Below, piece by piece: positions 1 to 7,963 of a stretch of 64,000 nucleotides of DNA; position 1 is the first letter of the stretch; the number at the start of each line of letters is the position of its first letter. Under the pieces are notes generated by a model that ran no database searches, had not been told where the DNA came from, and was given only the letters and a program-made list of their open reading frames with translations. The stretch covers positions 2,046,001 to 2,110,000 of the forward strand of contig NC_015145.1 in assembly GCF_000189535.1 (NCBI RefSeq), written 5' to 3'. The position numbers and the translations under genes are program-made. The DNA comes from Pseudarthrobacter phenanthrenivorans Sphe3. Lineage in GTDB: Bacteria; Actinomycetota; Actinomycetes; Actinomycetales; Micrococcaceae.

Positions 1-1
1 T

Positions 2-799
2 GACAACGGGGACAAGAAGGCCCCGGGCGTGGAGTTCGCCAAGCCCCTGGAAGTGGCTGAACCCACCATCAAGGTGGTCACCGAGGGCAGTGGCGAGCCG
101 GTCAAGGCGAACCAGGTCGCCAACATTTCGATCCTCGCCCTCAACGCCGCTGACGGCTCCACGCTTGAGGACACGTTCCCGAACGAACCCGAGCCCCTGG
201 AGCTCAACGAGGAACTGAAGACCGGCAGCGAAGTAATCTACAACGCTTTCGTAGGCGCCAAGGTGGGCTCCAGCCTTGCACTGGCCGTTCCGGGACAGGC
301 CGCAGCAGCTGGTGGCGAGGCACAGCCCACTCAGCTCCTGGTCATCAAGGTGCTGTCCGCTGAGGACGTGGCACCCGTACTTGAAAAGCCCGAGGGCGAG
401 ACCGTTACCCCGCCGGCCGGCCTTCCGAAGGTAACCGAAAACGCCGAGGGCGTACCCGAGATCAACGTCGAAGGCGTAGCCGCCCCCACGGCCCTCGTTT
501 CCCAGGACCTCATCAAGGGGAACGGCGCCACCGTTAAGGAATCCGACACCCTGACCGTGAACTATGTGGGTGTCACCCTGGCAGGCGGCACCAAGTTCGA
601 CTCCAGCTTTGACCGGGGTGAACCGGCGAGCTTCCCGCTCACCGGCGTCATCAAGGGCTGGACCCAGGGCCTCGCCGGCAAGACGGTTGGCTCACGGGTC
701 CTGCTGGTCATTCCCAAGGACCTTGCCTACGGCGACGCCGGGCAGGGCGAGGCCAAGGGCGACCTTGTCTTCGTAGTGGACATCCTCGGCGCGAAGTAG
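2..799 (+). CDS. FKBP-type peptidyl-prolyl cis-trans isomerase (5' truncated)
   Basis: The reading frame is open from the window edge, so the N terminus lies upstream; a GTG at 29 is internal, not a convincing start. About 265 residues are visible. The last ~95 form a typical FKBP domain, with the KFDSSFDRG, GVIKGWTQGL and IPKDLAYGD blocks that build the active-site pocket. The preceding part looks like a second, degenerate FKBP-like unit (VIYNAFVGAKVGSSLALAVP). Related Arthrobacter proteins are usually secreted lipoproteins, but the signal peptide is not in the window. A second FKBP gene follows, so this is a tandem pair upstream of pafBC. Family is certain; export is inferred. Confidence 0.9.
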   Translation, partial: DNGDKKAPGVEFAKPLEVAEPTIKVVTEGSGEPVKANQVANISILALNAADGSTLEDTFPNEPEPLELNEELKTGSEVIYNAFVGAKVGSSLALAVPGQAAAAGGEAQPTQLLVIKVLSAEDVAPVLEKPEGETVTPPAGLPKVTENAEGVPEINVEGVAAPTALVSQDLIKGNGATVKESDTLTVNYVGVTLAGGTKFDSSFDRGEPASFPLTGVIKGWTQGLAGKTVGSRVLLVIPKDLAYGDAGQGEAKGDLVFVVDILGAK

Positions 800-844
800 G
801 AAGACTTGCAGTCAGGCCGCGGCCGTCCCGCCGCGGCACCGTGA

Positions 845-889
845 CCGGCAACACGGGCACGGGCAACACAGGCACGAGCAACACAGACA
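845..889. repeat. three tandem 15-bp repeats between the two FKBP genes
   Basis: Three adjacent 15-bp copies (845-859, 860-874, 875-889) share the core GGCAACAC or GAGCAACAC and differ at one to three bases. They end just before the Shine-Dalgarno sequence of the second FKBP gene. They could be slippage-prone spacer DNA. No coding role is seen. Confidence 0.7.
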
Positions 890-904
890 TCAAAAGGAGC
901 AACC

Positions 905-1300
905 ATGTCATTTGGTCAGCGTGACTTCGACCGCCAGAAGCCCGAGATCGACTTCCCCGAGGGCGATGTGCCCACGGAACTGGTCATTACCGACCTCATT
1001 GAGGGCGACGGCCGTGAAGCCAAGCCCGGCGACACCGTATCCACCCACTACGTGGGCGTGGCCTGGTCCACCGGCGAAGAGTTTGACGCGTCGTGGGGCC
1101 GCGGCGCACCGCTGGACTTCCGGGTCGGCGTGGGCCAGGTCATCCAGGGCTGGGACCAGGGCCTGCTGGGCATGAAAGTCGGCGGCCGCCGCCGCCTGGA
1201 AATCCCCTCGGAGCTGGCCTACGGCTCACGCGGAGCAGGCGGAGCCATCAAGCCGAACGAAGCCCTGATCTTCGTGGTGGACCTCGTCGGCGTCCGCTGA
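905..1300 (+). CDS. FKBP-type peptidyl-prolyl cis-trans isomerase, cytoplasmic
   Basis: This 131-residue protein is one complete FKBP domain with a short N-terminal tail and no signal peptide. It should catalyse cis-trans isomerisation of Xaa-Pro bonds during cytoplasmic protein folding. The visible family signature runs from VSTHYVGVAW through EEFDASWGRG and QVIQGWDQGL to IPSELAYGSRGAGG and the closing LIFVVDLVGV strand. The ATG at 905 is preceded by AAAAGGAGC at a good distance. It follows the larger FKBP gene by about 105 bp and precedes pafBC. The pair beside the paf-tat block is typical for Arthrobacter relatives. Confidence 0.95.
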   Translation: MSFGQRDFDRQKPEIDFPEGDVPTELVITDLIEGDGREAKPGDTVSTHYVGVAWSTGEEFDASWGRGAPLDFRVGVGQVIQGWDQGLLGMKVGGRRRLEIPSELAYGSRGAGGAIKPNEALIFVVDLVGVR

Positions 1301-1416
1301 CAACAGCAGCCTGGCAGCACCAGCCAGTCCGGAAGCGCGGCAGCGCCTGGAACCAAAAGGTTCCGGTGCTGCCGCGCTTCCTGCGTTCGGCGGCGGAGTT
1401 TAGTAACGTAACGAGG

Positions 1417-3411
1417 GTGTCCGCATCCCGTACAGAACGTCTCCTCAACCTGCTGATCGCCCTGCTTAACACCAGGTACGGCCTGCGCCGCAGCGAACTG
1501 CGGGAAACCATTTACCGCGACACCGCCGCTAGTGAAGCATCCTTTGGCCGGATGTTTGAGCGGGACAAGAGCGACCTGCGGAAGTTCGGCTTCGAGGTCG
1601 AAACGCTCACAGACATGGGCTGGAGCGAGGACGACCCCGCCACCACCCGCTACCGGATCGGCAAGGAGTCCAACCGGCTGCCGGACGTCCAGCTGGGCCC
1701 CGAGGAATGGACAGTCCTCCTTTTGGCATCCCAGCTCTGGGAGAGGGCGGCCTTGGGCACCGCCGCGCAAAGTGCCCTGCGAAAGCTGCAGGCGTCCGGA
1801 ACGATGGCCGACGTCAGGCTCCCGGACGGTGTCCAACCCAGGATCAAACCTGCCGGCCAGGCCTTCGACGACCTCGTTGCGGCCATGCACGCCAAGCACC
1901 CCGTCACGTTCACCTACCTTGCCGGCAGCACCGGCACGGAGGAATTGCGGACCGTTGAGCCGTGGGGTTTGGGCAGCCGGTTCGGACACTGGTACCTGGC
2001 AGGATACGACCGCGCCCGCAACGCTCCGCGCCATTTTCGCCTGTCGCGCTTCACCAGCGCAGTGTCGACGCTGGAGCGTGAACATTTCACCCCTCCGCAG
2101 GACTTTAACATCCGGCAGGAGCTGGAACGCCTCCCCGAACTGCCGCTCCGCACCGCCGTCGTCGATGTCCGGGAAGGTCGCCTCCTGGCGCTGCGGCGCC
2201 GCGCAGCGCCTCATGGCAACGCGGCCGGTGACGGTATGCCCGGCACGCCGGCTGCGGGTTATGAACGGCTCCGCGTCCAGTACAGGGACCCGGAAGCCCT
2301 GGCTGAAGAGCTCGCCTCATACGGACCGGAGGCCTTGGCAATTGCCCCGGCCGAACTTGTTGACGCTGTCCGCCGCAGGCTGCGGGCCGCCGCGGACTTC
2401 AGCGCCGCACCTGTCCCGGACTTCCACTTTGCCGATGTTCCCACGCGGCCGGCCCGTGCGCGGACCTCCGAAGACCAGCTCAAGCGCATGCTGCAGCTGG
2501 TGCCCTTCCTGGTGCACAACCAGGGCCTGCACATCCAGGACGTGGCGGACCAGTTCGGGATCAGCAGGCGGGAACTGGAGGATGATCTTCAGATTCTGAT
2601 CTGCTCCGGGCTTCCGGAGGGCTACCCGGATGACCTGCTGGATATCCAGTGGGAGGACGACCACGTCTACATCACCCAGGACCTGGACCTGACCAAACCA
2701 GTCCGTTTCACCGTGGAGGAGGCGTGTGCCCTCCTGACCGGGCTGGAAACGCTCAACAGCCTCCCGGAGGTTGCCGGGGGAGGTGCCCTGGAATCCGTGA
2801 CGCTGAAGCTCCTTGCAGCAGCCGGCGAGGAAGGGCTCCGCGCGGCCTCACTGGCAGCGCCCGAGGTGGCGCCGGCGGATGCCGCCACGCACGCTACCTT
2901 GCGGGACGCCGTCGAATCGCGCTCCCAGCTTCGCCTGTCCTACCTTTCCCCGCAGCGCGACAGCATCACCGTACGGGATGTGGACCCCCTGCGGCTCTAT
3001 TCCCTGGACAACACCTGGTACCTCGAGGCTTACTGCCATTCAGTGGAAGGACTACGGAACTTCCGCCTGGACCGGATCCAGGAAGTACACCCCAACGGCC
3101 TTCCGGTTCCGGAAGGGACCACCCCCGCACAGGGCGTGCCTGCCAAACTCTTCACCGCCGGGGACGACGACGCCGTGGTCACCGTCCAGCTCACCCGCCA
3201 GGGCAGGGGGCTCGCCGATGATTACTATGCTGAGCGCACGGCAGGGCTCGACGACGGCGGGCTGGTTGCCGAAATCAGGTTCAGCAACACCGACTGGCTG
3301 CCCATGTTTGTGGCCCAGCACGGCGGTGCAGTCCGCATCCTGGCACCCACGGAACTGGCTGGAGCCTCCCGGGAGTGGCTGGCGGCAGCCCTGGCCAGGT
3401 ACGGAGGCTAG
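1417..3411 (+). CDS. pafBC: PafBC, fused WYL-domain transcriptional regulator of the DNA-damage response
   Basis: The 664-residue protein is a natural fusion of PafB and PafC, which are separate genes in mycobacteria. Each half has a winged HTH followed by a WYL domain. The first HTH covers residues 1-75. The first WYL block has GHWYLAGYD and HFRLSRF. The second HTH begins near LKRMLQLVPFLVHNQG, and the second WYL block has NTWYLEAYC and NFRLDRI. In the family, PafBC activates RecA-independent DNA-damage genes and its WYL domains sense a nucleic-acid ligand. The GTG at 1417 (MSASRTERLLNLL) was chosen because it matches known N termini. No good SD precedes it, so translation may be leaderless. 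The open frame extends upstream, but that part is non-conserved sequence overlapping the FKBP gene. Confidence 0.93.
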   Translation: MSASRTERLLNLLIALLNTRYGLRRSELRETIYRDTAASEASFGRMFERDKSDLRKFGFEVETLTDMGWSEDDPATTRYRIGKESNRLPDVQLGPEEWTVLLLASQLWERAALGTAAQSALRKLQASGTMADVRLPDGVQPRIKPAGQAFDDLVAAMHAKHPVTFTYLAGSTGTEELRTVEPWGLGSRFGHWYLAGYDRARNAPRHFRLSRFTSAVSTLEREHFTPPQDFNIRQELERLPELPLRTAVVDVREGRLLALRRRAAPHGNAAGDGMPGTPAAGYERLRVQYRDPEALAEELASYGPEALAIAPAELVDAVRRRLRAAADFSAAPVPDFHFADVPTRPARARTSEDQLKRMLQLVPFLVHNQGLHIQDVADQFGISRRELEDDLQILICSGLPEGYPDDLLDIQWEDDHVYITQDLDLTKPVRFTVEEACALLTGLETLNSLPEVAGGGALESVTLKLLAAAGEEGLRAASLAAPEVAPADAATHATLRDAVESRSQLRLSYLSPQRDSITVRDVDPLRLYSLDNTWYLEAYCHSVEGLRNFRLDRIQEVHPNGLPVPEGTTPAQGVPAKLFTAGDDDAVVTVQLTRQGRGLADDYYAERTAGLDDGGLVAEIRFSNTDWLPMFVAQHGGAVRILAPTELAGASREWLAAALARYGG

Positions 3412-3421
3412 ACTTCTCAGC

Positions 3422-3769
3422 ATGCCTTGGTGGTCATGGATCCTGATATGGGTCGCACTTGTTTCTCTTGCCCTGCTCTTCTATCTCCTGCTGGGCATCC
3501 GGCTGTTCCGCCAGTTCATGGCGACCGTGAAGGATTTGGGCGAGGCCGGTGAAAAACTGGGGCGGTTGGGTCCACTGGACGCACCCGAAGATCCTGCAGA
3601 TCCCGCCAGGCCCGTCCCGGGCTCGGCAGTTTTTGCCTCGCCGTCGGTCATGCGACATGATTACGAGGCATCCAAGTCATCCCGACGGGAAGAACGCCGC
3701 CTCCGGCGAGTGCAGCGCAAAACGGACCGGGGCCAGCCGCAGGCGCTCGGCGATCTTGACTTCACATAG
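3422..3769 (+). CDS. small membrane-anchored protein of unknown function
   Basis: This 115-residue protein starts with one strong membrane segment (MPWWSWILIWVALVSLALLF and onward, residues 1-27). A charged cytoplasmic-type tail follows, very rich in Arg and Lys (SSRREERRLRRVQRK). The ATG at 3422 lies 10 bp after the pafBC stop, and the GGAGG of its SD overlaps the end of pafBC, so the two are probably co-transcribed. Its place between pafBC and tatA is common in Micrococcaceae. The function is not recognised. Confidence 0.85.
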   Translation: MPWWSWILIWVALVSLALLFYLLLGIRLFRQFMATVKDLGEAGEKLGRLGPLDAPEDPADPARPVPGSAVFASPSVMRHDYEASKSSRREERRLRRVQRKTDRGQPQALGDLDFT

Positions 3770-3801
3770 AAGTAAAATGTAGTAAGACGAAAGGAATTCC
3801 C

Positions 3802-4074
3802 ATGGGAAGACTCTTTGATGGCCCCTGGCCCATCGTAATCATCATTGTTGTTGCATTGCTGCTCTTTGCCGCGCCCAAGCTTCCGGCCATGGCACGCAGC
3901 CTTGGCCAGTCCATGCGGATCATCAAGTCCGAGGTCAAGGAAATGAAGAACGACGGCAAGAACGAACCCACCGACGCTTCGGGGCCGGTGGAAGGCACCA
4001 TCGTGAACCACCCCAAGGCGAAGCCCGGTGAGCCGACAGACGGCACTGACGTTCCGCCGTCGAACCGCGCCTGA
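3802..4074 (+). CDS. tatA: Sec-independent protein translocase subunit TatA
   Basis: The 90-residue protein has the TatA layout: a short N terminus, one membrane helix (WPIVIIIVVALLLFAAPKLP), the Pro-containing hinge, then an amphipathic helix (MARSLGQSMRIIKSEVKEM) and a polar tail. TatA multimers form the pore that moves folded proteins bearing twin-arginine signals across the membrane with TatC. The ATG at 3802 is preceded by AAAGGA. tatC begins 6 bp after the stop. A TTGACT at 3756-3761 in the upstream gene could be part of a local promoter, but its -10 is weak. Confidence 0.95.
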   Translation: MGRLFDGPWPIVIIIVVALLLFAAPKLPAMARSLGQSMRIIKSEVKEMKNDGKNEPTDASGPVEGTIVNHPKAKPGEPTDGTDVPPSNRA

Positions 4075-4080
4075 CCCCCA

Positions 4081-4917
4081 GTGGCACTGTCGCGGGCCCG
4101 TAAAGCCAACCCAGAGGGGCGGATGGCTCTTTGGGACCACCTCAAAGAGCTGAAAAACCGGCTGATCAAGTCGGCTGTCGGCGTCGTCATTGGCGGCATT
4201 GGAGGCTGGATACTTTACGATCCGCTGCTGAAGGCGCTGGCCGATCCGGTCAACCGCATCTCGCAGCAAACGGGCGGGCTTTCGGCGATCAACTTCGGGA
4301 CCATCGCGTCCCCGTTCGACTTCAAGCTCCAGATGTCCCTGCTCATTGGCGTGGTCATCTCGAGCCCCATCTGGATCTACCAGCTCTGGGCGTTCATCAC
4401 TCCCGGGCTTACCTCCAAGGAACGCCGGTACACCTTGGGGTACATGGCCGCGGCCGTCCCGCTGTTCCTTGCCGGGATCTGGGCCGGCTGGCTGGTGGTC
4501 CCGCAGGTGGTCCGCGCCCTGACGCAATTCACCCCTGACGGCTCCTCAAGCGTCATTGACGCAAGGACCTACATCGAGTTCGTCACCCGGATGGTCCTGG
4601 TGCTGGGCATTGCCTTCCTGGTCCCGGTGGTCCTCGTAGGCATCAACATGGCCGGCGTCATCTCCGGCCAGACCATCCTGAAAGCATGGCGGATCACGGT
4701 GTTCCTGGTGTTCGTCCTGGCCGCCATTGCAGCTCCGGGAGCGGACGCCATTTCGATGTTCATGCTGGCCGGCCCGCTGCTGGTGCTGTTCTTCGCTGCA
4801 ATCGGGATCTGCCTCATGAATGACAAGCGCCGGGAACGCCGCCAGGCCAAGCGCATGGCCGAAACCGAGGCGTCCGCTGACATCGCCACCCCGGGCAGTG
4901 AGCTGAAGAACCTGTAA
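4081..4917 (+). CDS. tatC: Sec-independent protein translocase subunit TatC
   Basis: At 278 residues this is a normal-length TatC, the receptor subunit that recognises twin-arginine signal peptides. Six membrane segments are visible. The conserved cytoplasmic N-terminal block WDHLKELKNRL is present, as is the periplasmic loop after FDFKLQMSLLIGVVISSPIWIYQLWAFITPGLTSKERR. The GTG at 4081 gives an N-terminal extension of 14 residues ahead of an internal ATG at 4123 (MALWDHLKEL). Either could be used, but the GTG position next to the tatA stop fits an operon. The charged C-terminal tail is variable in the family. Confidence 0.95.
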   Translation: MALSRARKANPEGRMALWDHLKELKNRLIKSAVGVVIGGIGGWILYDPLLKALADPVNRISQQTGGLSAINFGTIASPFDFKLQMSLLIGVVISSPIWIYQLWAFITPGLTSKERRYTLGYMAAAVPLFLAGIWAGWLVVPQVVRALTQFTPDGSSSVIDARTYIEFVTRMVLVLGIAFLVPVVLVGINMAGVISGQTILKAWRITVFLVFVLAAIAAPGADAISMFMLAGPLLVLFFAAIGICLMNDKRRERRQAKRMAETEASADIATPGSELKNL

Positions 4918-4937
4918 GCGCCCGTTAGGCTTGGGGT

Positions 4938-7871
4938 ATGTCCTCCAACACCGGGCCTACTTCCGCCGGACCGTCCGCGGCCGGCTCCCAAAACTTCGAA
5001 GAACTCTCACCGGCCGAGCGGTACCGTGCCAGTGCCGAACGCAGGGCGGAAGCAGCCACCTACCTGGGCGCCTTCATCCGGACCCTCGACTTCGAGCTCG
5101 ACGACTTCCAGCGGCAGTCCTGCCGTTCCCTGCAGGAGGGCAGGGGCGTGCTGGTGGCGGCGCCCACCGGGGCAGGCAAAACCATCGTGGGTGAGTTTGC
5201 CATCTACCTCGCCCTGCAGCGGGGCCTGAAGGCCTTCTACACCACACCCATCAAGGCCCTCAGCAACCAGAAGTTCACCGAACTCTCCGAGAAGTACGGT
5301 GCGGACAAAGTAGGCCTGCTCACCGGCGACACAAGCATCAACGGTGACGCGCCCGTCGTCGTGATGACCACCGAAGTCCTCCGGAACATGCTGTACGCGG
5401 ACTCCGCGACCCTGGACGATCTGGGCTACGTGGTCATGGACGAGGTCCACTATCTGGCCGACCGCTTCCGCGGCGCAGTCTGGGAGGAAGTCATCATCCA
5501 CCTGCCCAGTGAGGTGCAGGTGGTCTCGCTCAGCGCCACCGTCTCCAACGCCGAGGAGTTCGGCGCGTGGCTGGACACCGTCCGCGGCGACACGGACATC
5601 ATTGTCTCCGAGCACCGGCCGGTGCCCCTCTGGCAGCACGTGATGGTGGGGCGGCAGATCATGGATCTGTTCGCCGGTGAAACCACCTTCGACGAAATCG
5701 CCCCTCCTGTAGAGGAGGGTGAGACGCAACCGGTCTCGTCCGCGGAGAGCTCCAAGGGACGCGGCTTCGAGGTCAATCCCGACCTCCTGGCAGTGGCGCG
5801 CAGTGAAAGCCAGCAAAGCTTCCGCGGGCGTCCGGGCGGACCTGGCGGACGGGGCCAGCGCAGCAGGCGCGGCAATGACCGCCCCGGCCGCCTCGGCGAC
5901 GACCGGGGGATCCGTCCGGCCAGCCGGCCACAGGTCATTGCGAGCCTGGACCGCATGGACCTGCTGCCCGCCATCACCTTCATCTTTTCCCGGGCGGGCT
6001 GTGACGCTGCGGTTGCGCAGTGCGTGGGATCCGGGCTGTGGCTCACCACGGAGAAGGAGCAGCGCATCATCGCCCAGCGCGTGGACGAAGCCGGGCACGA
6101 CATTCCGCCGGACGACCTGGACGTCCTGGGGTTCTGGACTTGGCGGGACGGACTGATCCGAGGCTTTGCGGCACATCACGCCGGCATGCTGCCCACCTTC
6201 AAGGAAGTGGTGGAAAAGCTCTTCGCAGACGGCCTGGTCAAGGCGGTTTTTGCCACGGAGACCCTGGCGCTCGGGGTCAATATGCCGGCCCGGTCGGTGG
6301 TGCTGGAGAAGCTGGACAAGTTCAACGGTGAAGCCCACGTGGACATCACGGCAGGGGAGTACACCCAGCTGACGGGACGCGCCGGCCGCCGCGGGATCGA
6401 CGTCGAAGGCCACGCCGTGGTGCTCTGGCAGCCGGGCACGGACCCGACGGCGGTGGCAGGCCTGGCCTCCAGGCGCACCTACCCGTTGAACTCGAGCTTC
6501 CGGCCCACGTACAACATGAGCATCAACCTCCTGGCCCAGTTCGGCCGGGCCAGGGCGCGCGAGATCCTTGAATCATCCTTTGCCCAGTTCCAGGCGGACC
6601 GTTCCGTGGTGGGGCTCGCCAGGCAGGTGCGCAGCCGGGAAGAGTCGCTGGCCGGGTACGCCAAGTCGATGACGTGCCACCTTGGTGACTTCACCGAGTA
6701 CGCACGGCTGAGGCGGGAGCTCTCCGACGCGGAAAATGCCACGTCCAAGACCAGGTCCCGTGCGCGCAAGTCCCTGAACGACGATTCACTGGCGCGGCTT
6801 CTCCCAGGAGACGTGGTGGACGTCCCCGGCGGCCGCGCGCCGGGCCCTGCGATCGTCCTCAGCTCTGACCACAGCAGCCGTGAGCCGCGGCCTGCCGTCC
6901 TCACCCTGGACAACCAGCTGCGGAGGATCGGAACGGATGACCTGGAAGGCCCCATTGCGCCCGTAACGCGTATCCGCATTCCCAAGTCCTTCAACGCAAA
7001 GGTCCCCAAGTCCCGGCGCGACCTCGCCTCGTCGGCACGGAACGCGCTGCGGGAAAACCGGCCGCCCGCCCCCGGGAACAACCGCAACCATGACTTCGGC
7101 CTCGCCACCACCCTGCCGAACCAGGAGAAGCGCATCGCGGACCTGCGCCGTGCCCTCCGTGCACACCCCTGCCACGGGTGCAGTGAACGGGAGGACCATG
7201 CTCGCTGGTCTGAGCGCTGGTGGAAGCTGCGGCGCGAGACGGACGGACTGGTCCGGCAGATCCAGGGGCGTACGAATACGATCGCCAAGACCTTCGACCG
7301 GGTGTGCGATGTCCTGTCCGCCTACGGTTACCTGGAACCGGCGGCAGACGGCCGCCTGTCCATCAGTCCTGACGGGCAGCGGCTTCGCCGGATCTACGGT
7401 GAAAAAGACCTGCTGATCTCCCAGTCGTTGCGGCTGGGCGCGTTTGATGACCTCGATGCTGCCGAAGTTGCGGCGCTGGCCAGCGTGCTGGTGTACCAGG
7501 CCAAACGTGAGGACCGCGGGCTGCGTCCCAGGATGCCCAGTGTTTCCCTGGAAACGTCGGTGGATATCGTCGTCCGCGAGTGGTCCGCCCTGGAGGACGT
7601 GGAGGAGGAAAACAAGCTTCCGCTGACCGGCGAACCTGAGCTGGGGCTCATCTGGCCTGTCTACAAGTGGGCACGCGGCCGCCACCTCCAGGATGTCCTC
7701 AGCGGCACGGACCTGGCTGCCGGAGACTTCGTGCGCTGGGTGAAGCAGGTGGTGGACCTGCTGGACCAGCTCGCAAAGATTCCCGGACTTGATCCCCGCC
7801 TGGCCAGGCTCTGCACCGAGGCCATCAAGCTGATCCGCCGTGGTGTCGTGGCTTATTCCTCGGTCCTCTAG
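4938..7871 (+). CDS. helY: HelY, Ski2-like DEAD/DEAH-box RNA helicase
   Basis: The 977-residue protein is a full-length Ski2/Mtr4-type superfamily 2 helicase. It has the Q-motif region FELDDFQRQS, Walker A APTGAGKT (residues 75-82), motif Ia TTPIKALSNQK, Walker B DEVH (168-171), motif III SAT (199-201), and motif VI QLTGRAGRRG. The C-terminal third, from about residue 780, is the DSHCT helical domain. An Arg/Gly-rich insert (GRPGGPGGRGQRSRRG) near residue 300 probably binds RNA. The family unwinds structured RNA using ATP. The order paf-tatA-tatC-helY is conserved in Actinobacteria. The ATG at 4938 follows tatC by 20 bp. Confidence 0.95.
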   Translation: MSSNTGPTSAGPSAAGSQNFEELSPAERYRASAERRAEAATYLGAFIRTLDFELDDFQRQSCRSLQEGRGVLVAAPTGAGKTIVGEFAIYLALQRGLKAFYTTPIKALSNQKFTELSEKYGADKVGLLTGDTSINGDAPVVVMTTEVLRNMLYADSATLDDLGYVVMDEVHYLADRFRGAVWEEVIIHLPSEVQVVSLSATVSNAEEFGAWLDTVRGDTDIIVSEHRPVPLWQHVMVGRQIMDLFAGETTFDEIAPPVEEGETQPVSSAESSKGRGFEVNPDLLAVARSESQQSFRGRPGGPGGRGQRSRRGNDRPGRLGDDRGIRPASRPQVIASLDRMDLLPAITFIFSRAGCDAAVAQCVGSGLWLTTEKEQRIIAQRVDEAGHDIPPDDLDVLGFWTWRDGLIRGFAAHHAGMLPTFKEVVEKLFADGLVKAVFATETLALGVNMPARSVVLEKLDKFNGEAHVDITAGEYTQLTGRAGRRGIDVEGHAVVLWQPGTDPTAVAGLASRRTYPLNSSFRPTYNMSINLLAQFGRARAREILESSFAQFQADRSVVGLARQVRSREESLAGYAKSMTCHLGDFTEYARLRRELSDAENATSKTRSRARKSLNDDSLARLLPGDVVDVPGGRAPGPAIVLSSDHSSREPRPAVLTLDNQLRRIGTDDLEGPIAPVTRIRIPKSFNAKVPKSRRDLASSARNALRENRPPAPGNNRNHDFGLATTLPNQEKRIADLRRALRAHPCHGCSEREDHARWSERWWKLRRETDGLVRQIQGRTNTIAKTFDRVCDVLSAYGYLEPAADGRLSISPDGQRLRRIYGEKDLLISQSLRLGAFDDLDAAEVAALASVLVYQAKREDRGLRPRMPSVSLETSVDIVVREWSALEDVEEENKLPLTGEPELGLIWPVYKWARGRHLQDVLSGTDLAAGDFVRWVKQVVDLLDQLAKIPGLDPRLARLCTEAIKLIRRGVVAYSSVL

Positions 7872-7963
7872 GTTTCCCGCCCCGCAGGTTTCCCTGCCCC
7901 TCTGTTACGCCTTGCCGGCCGTGCCCCGGCCGCCCGCCCCCAACGCCAGGAGCATTGCCCCGT

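Noticed and set aside
1093..1416. N-terminal extension of the pafBC frame
   Set aside because: It overlaps the FKBP gene in another frame and lacks similarity to PafB; the conserved protein begins at GTG 1417.
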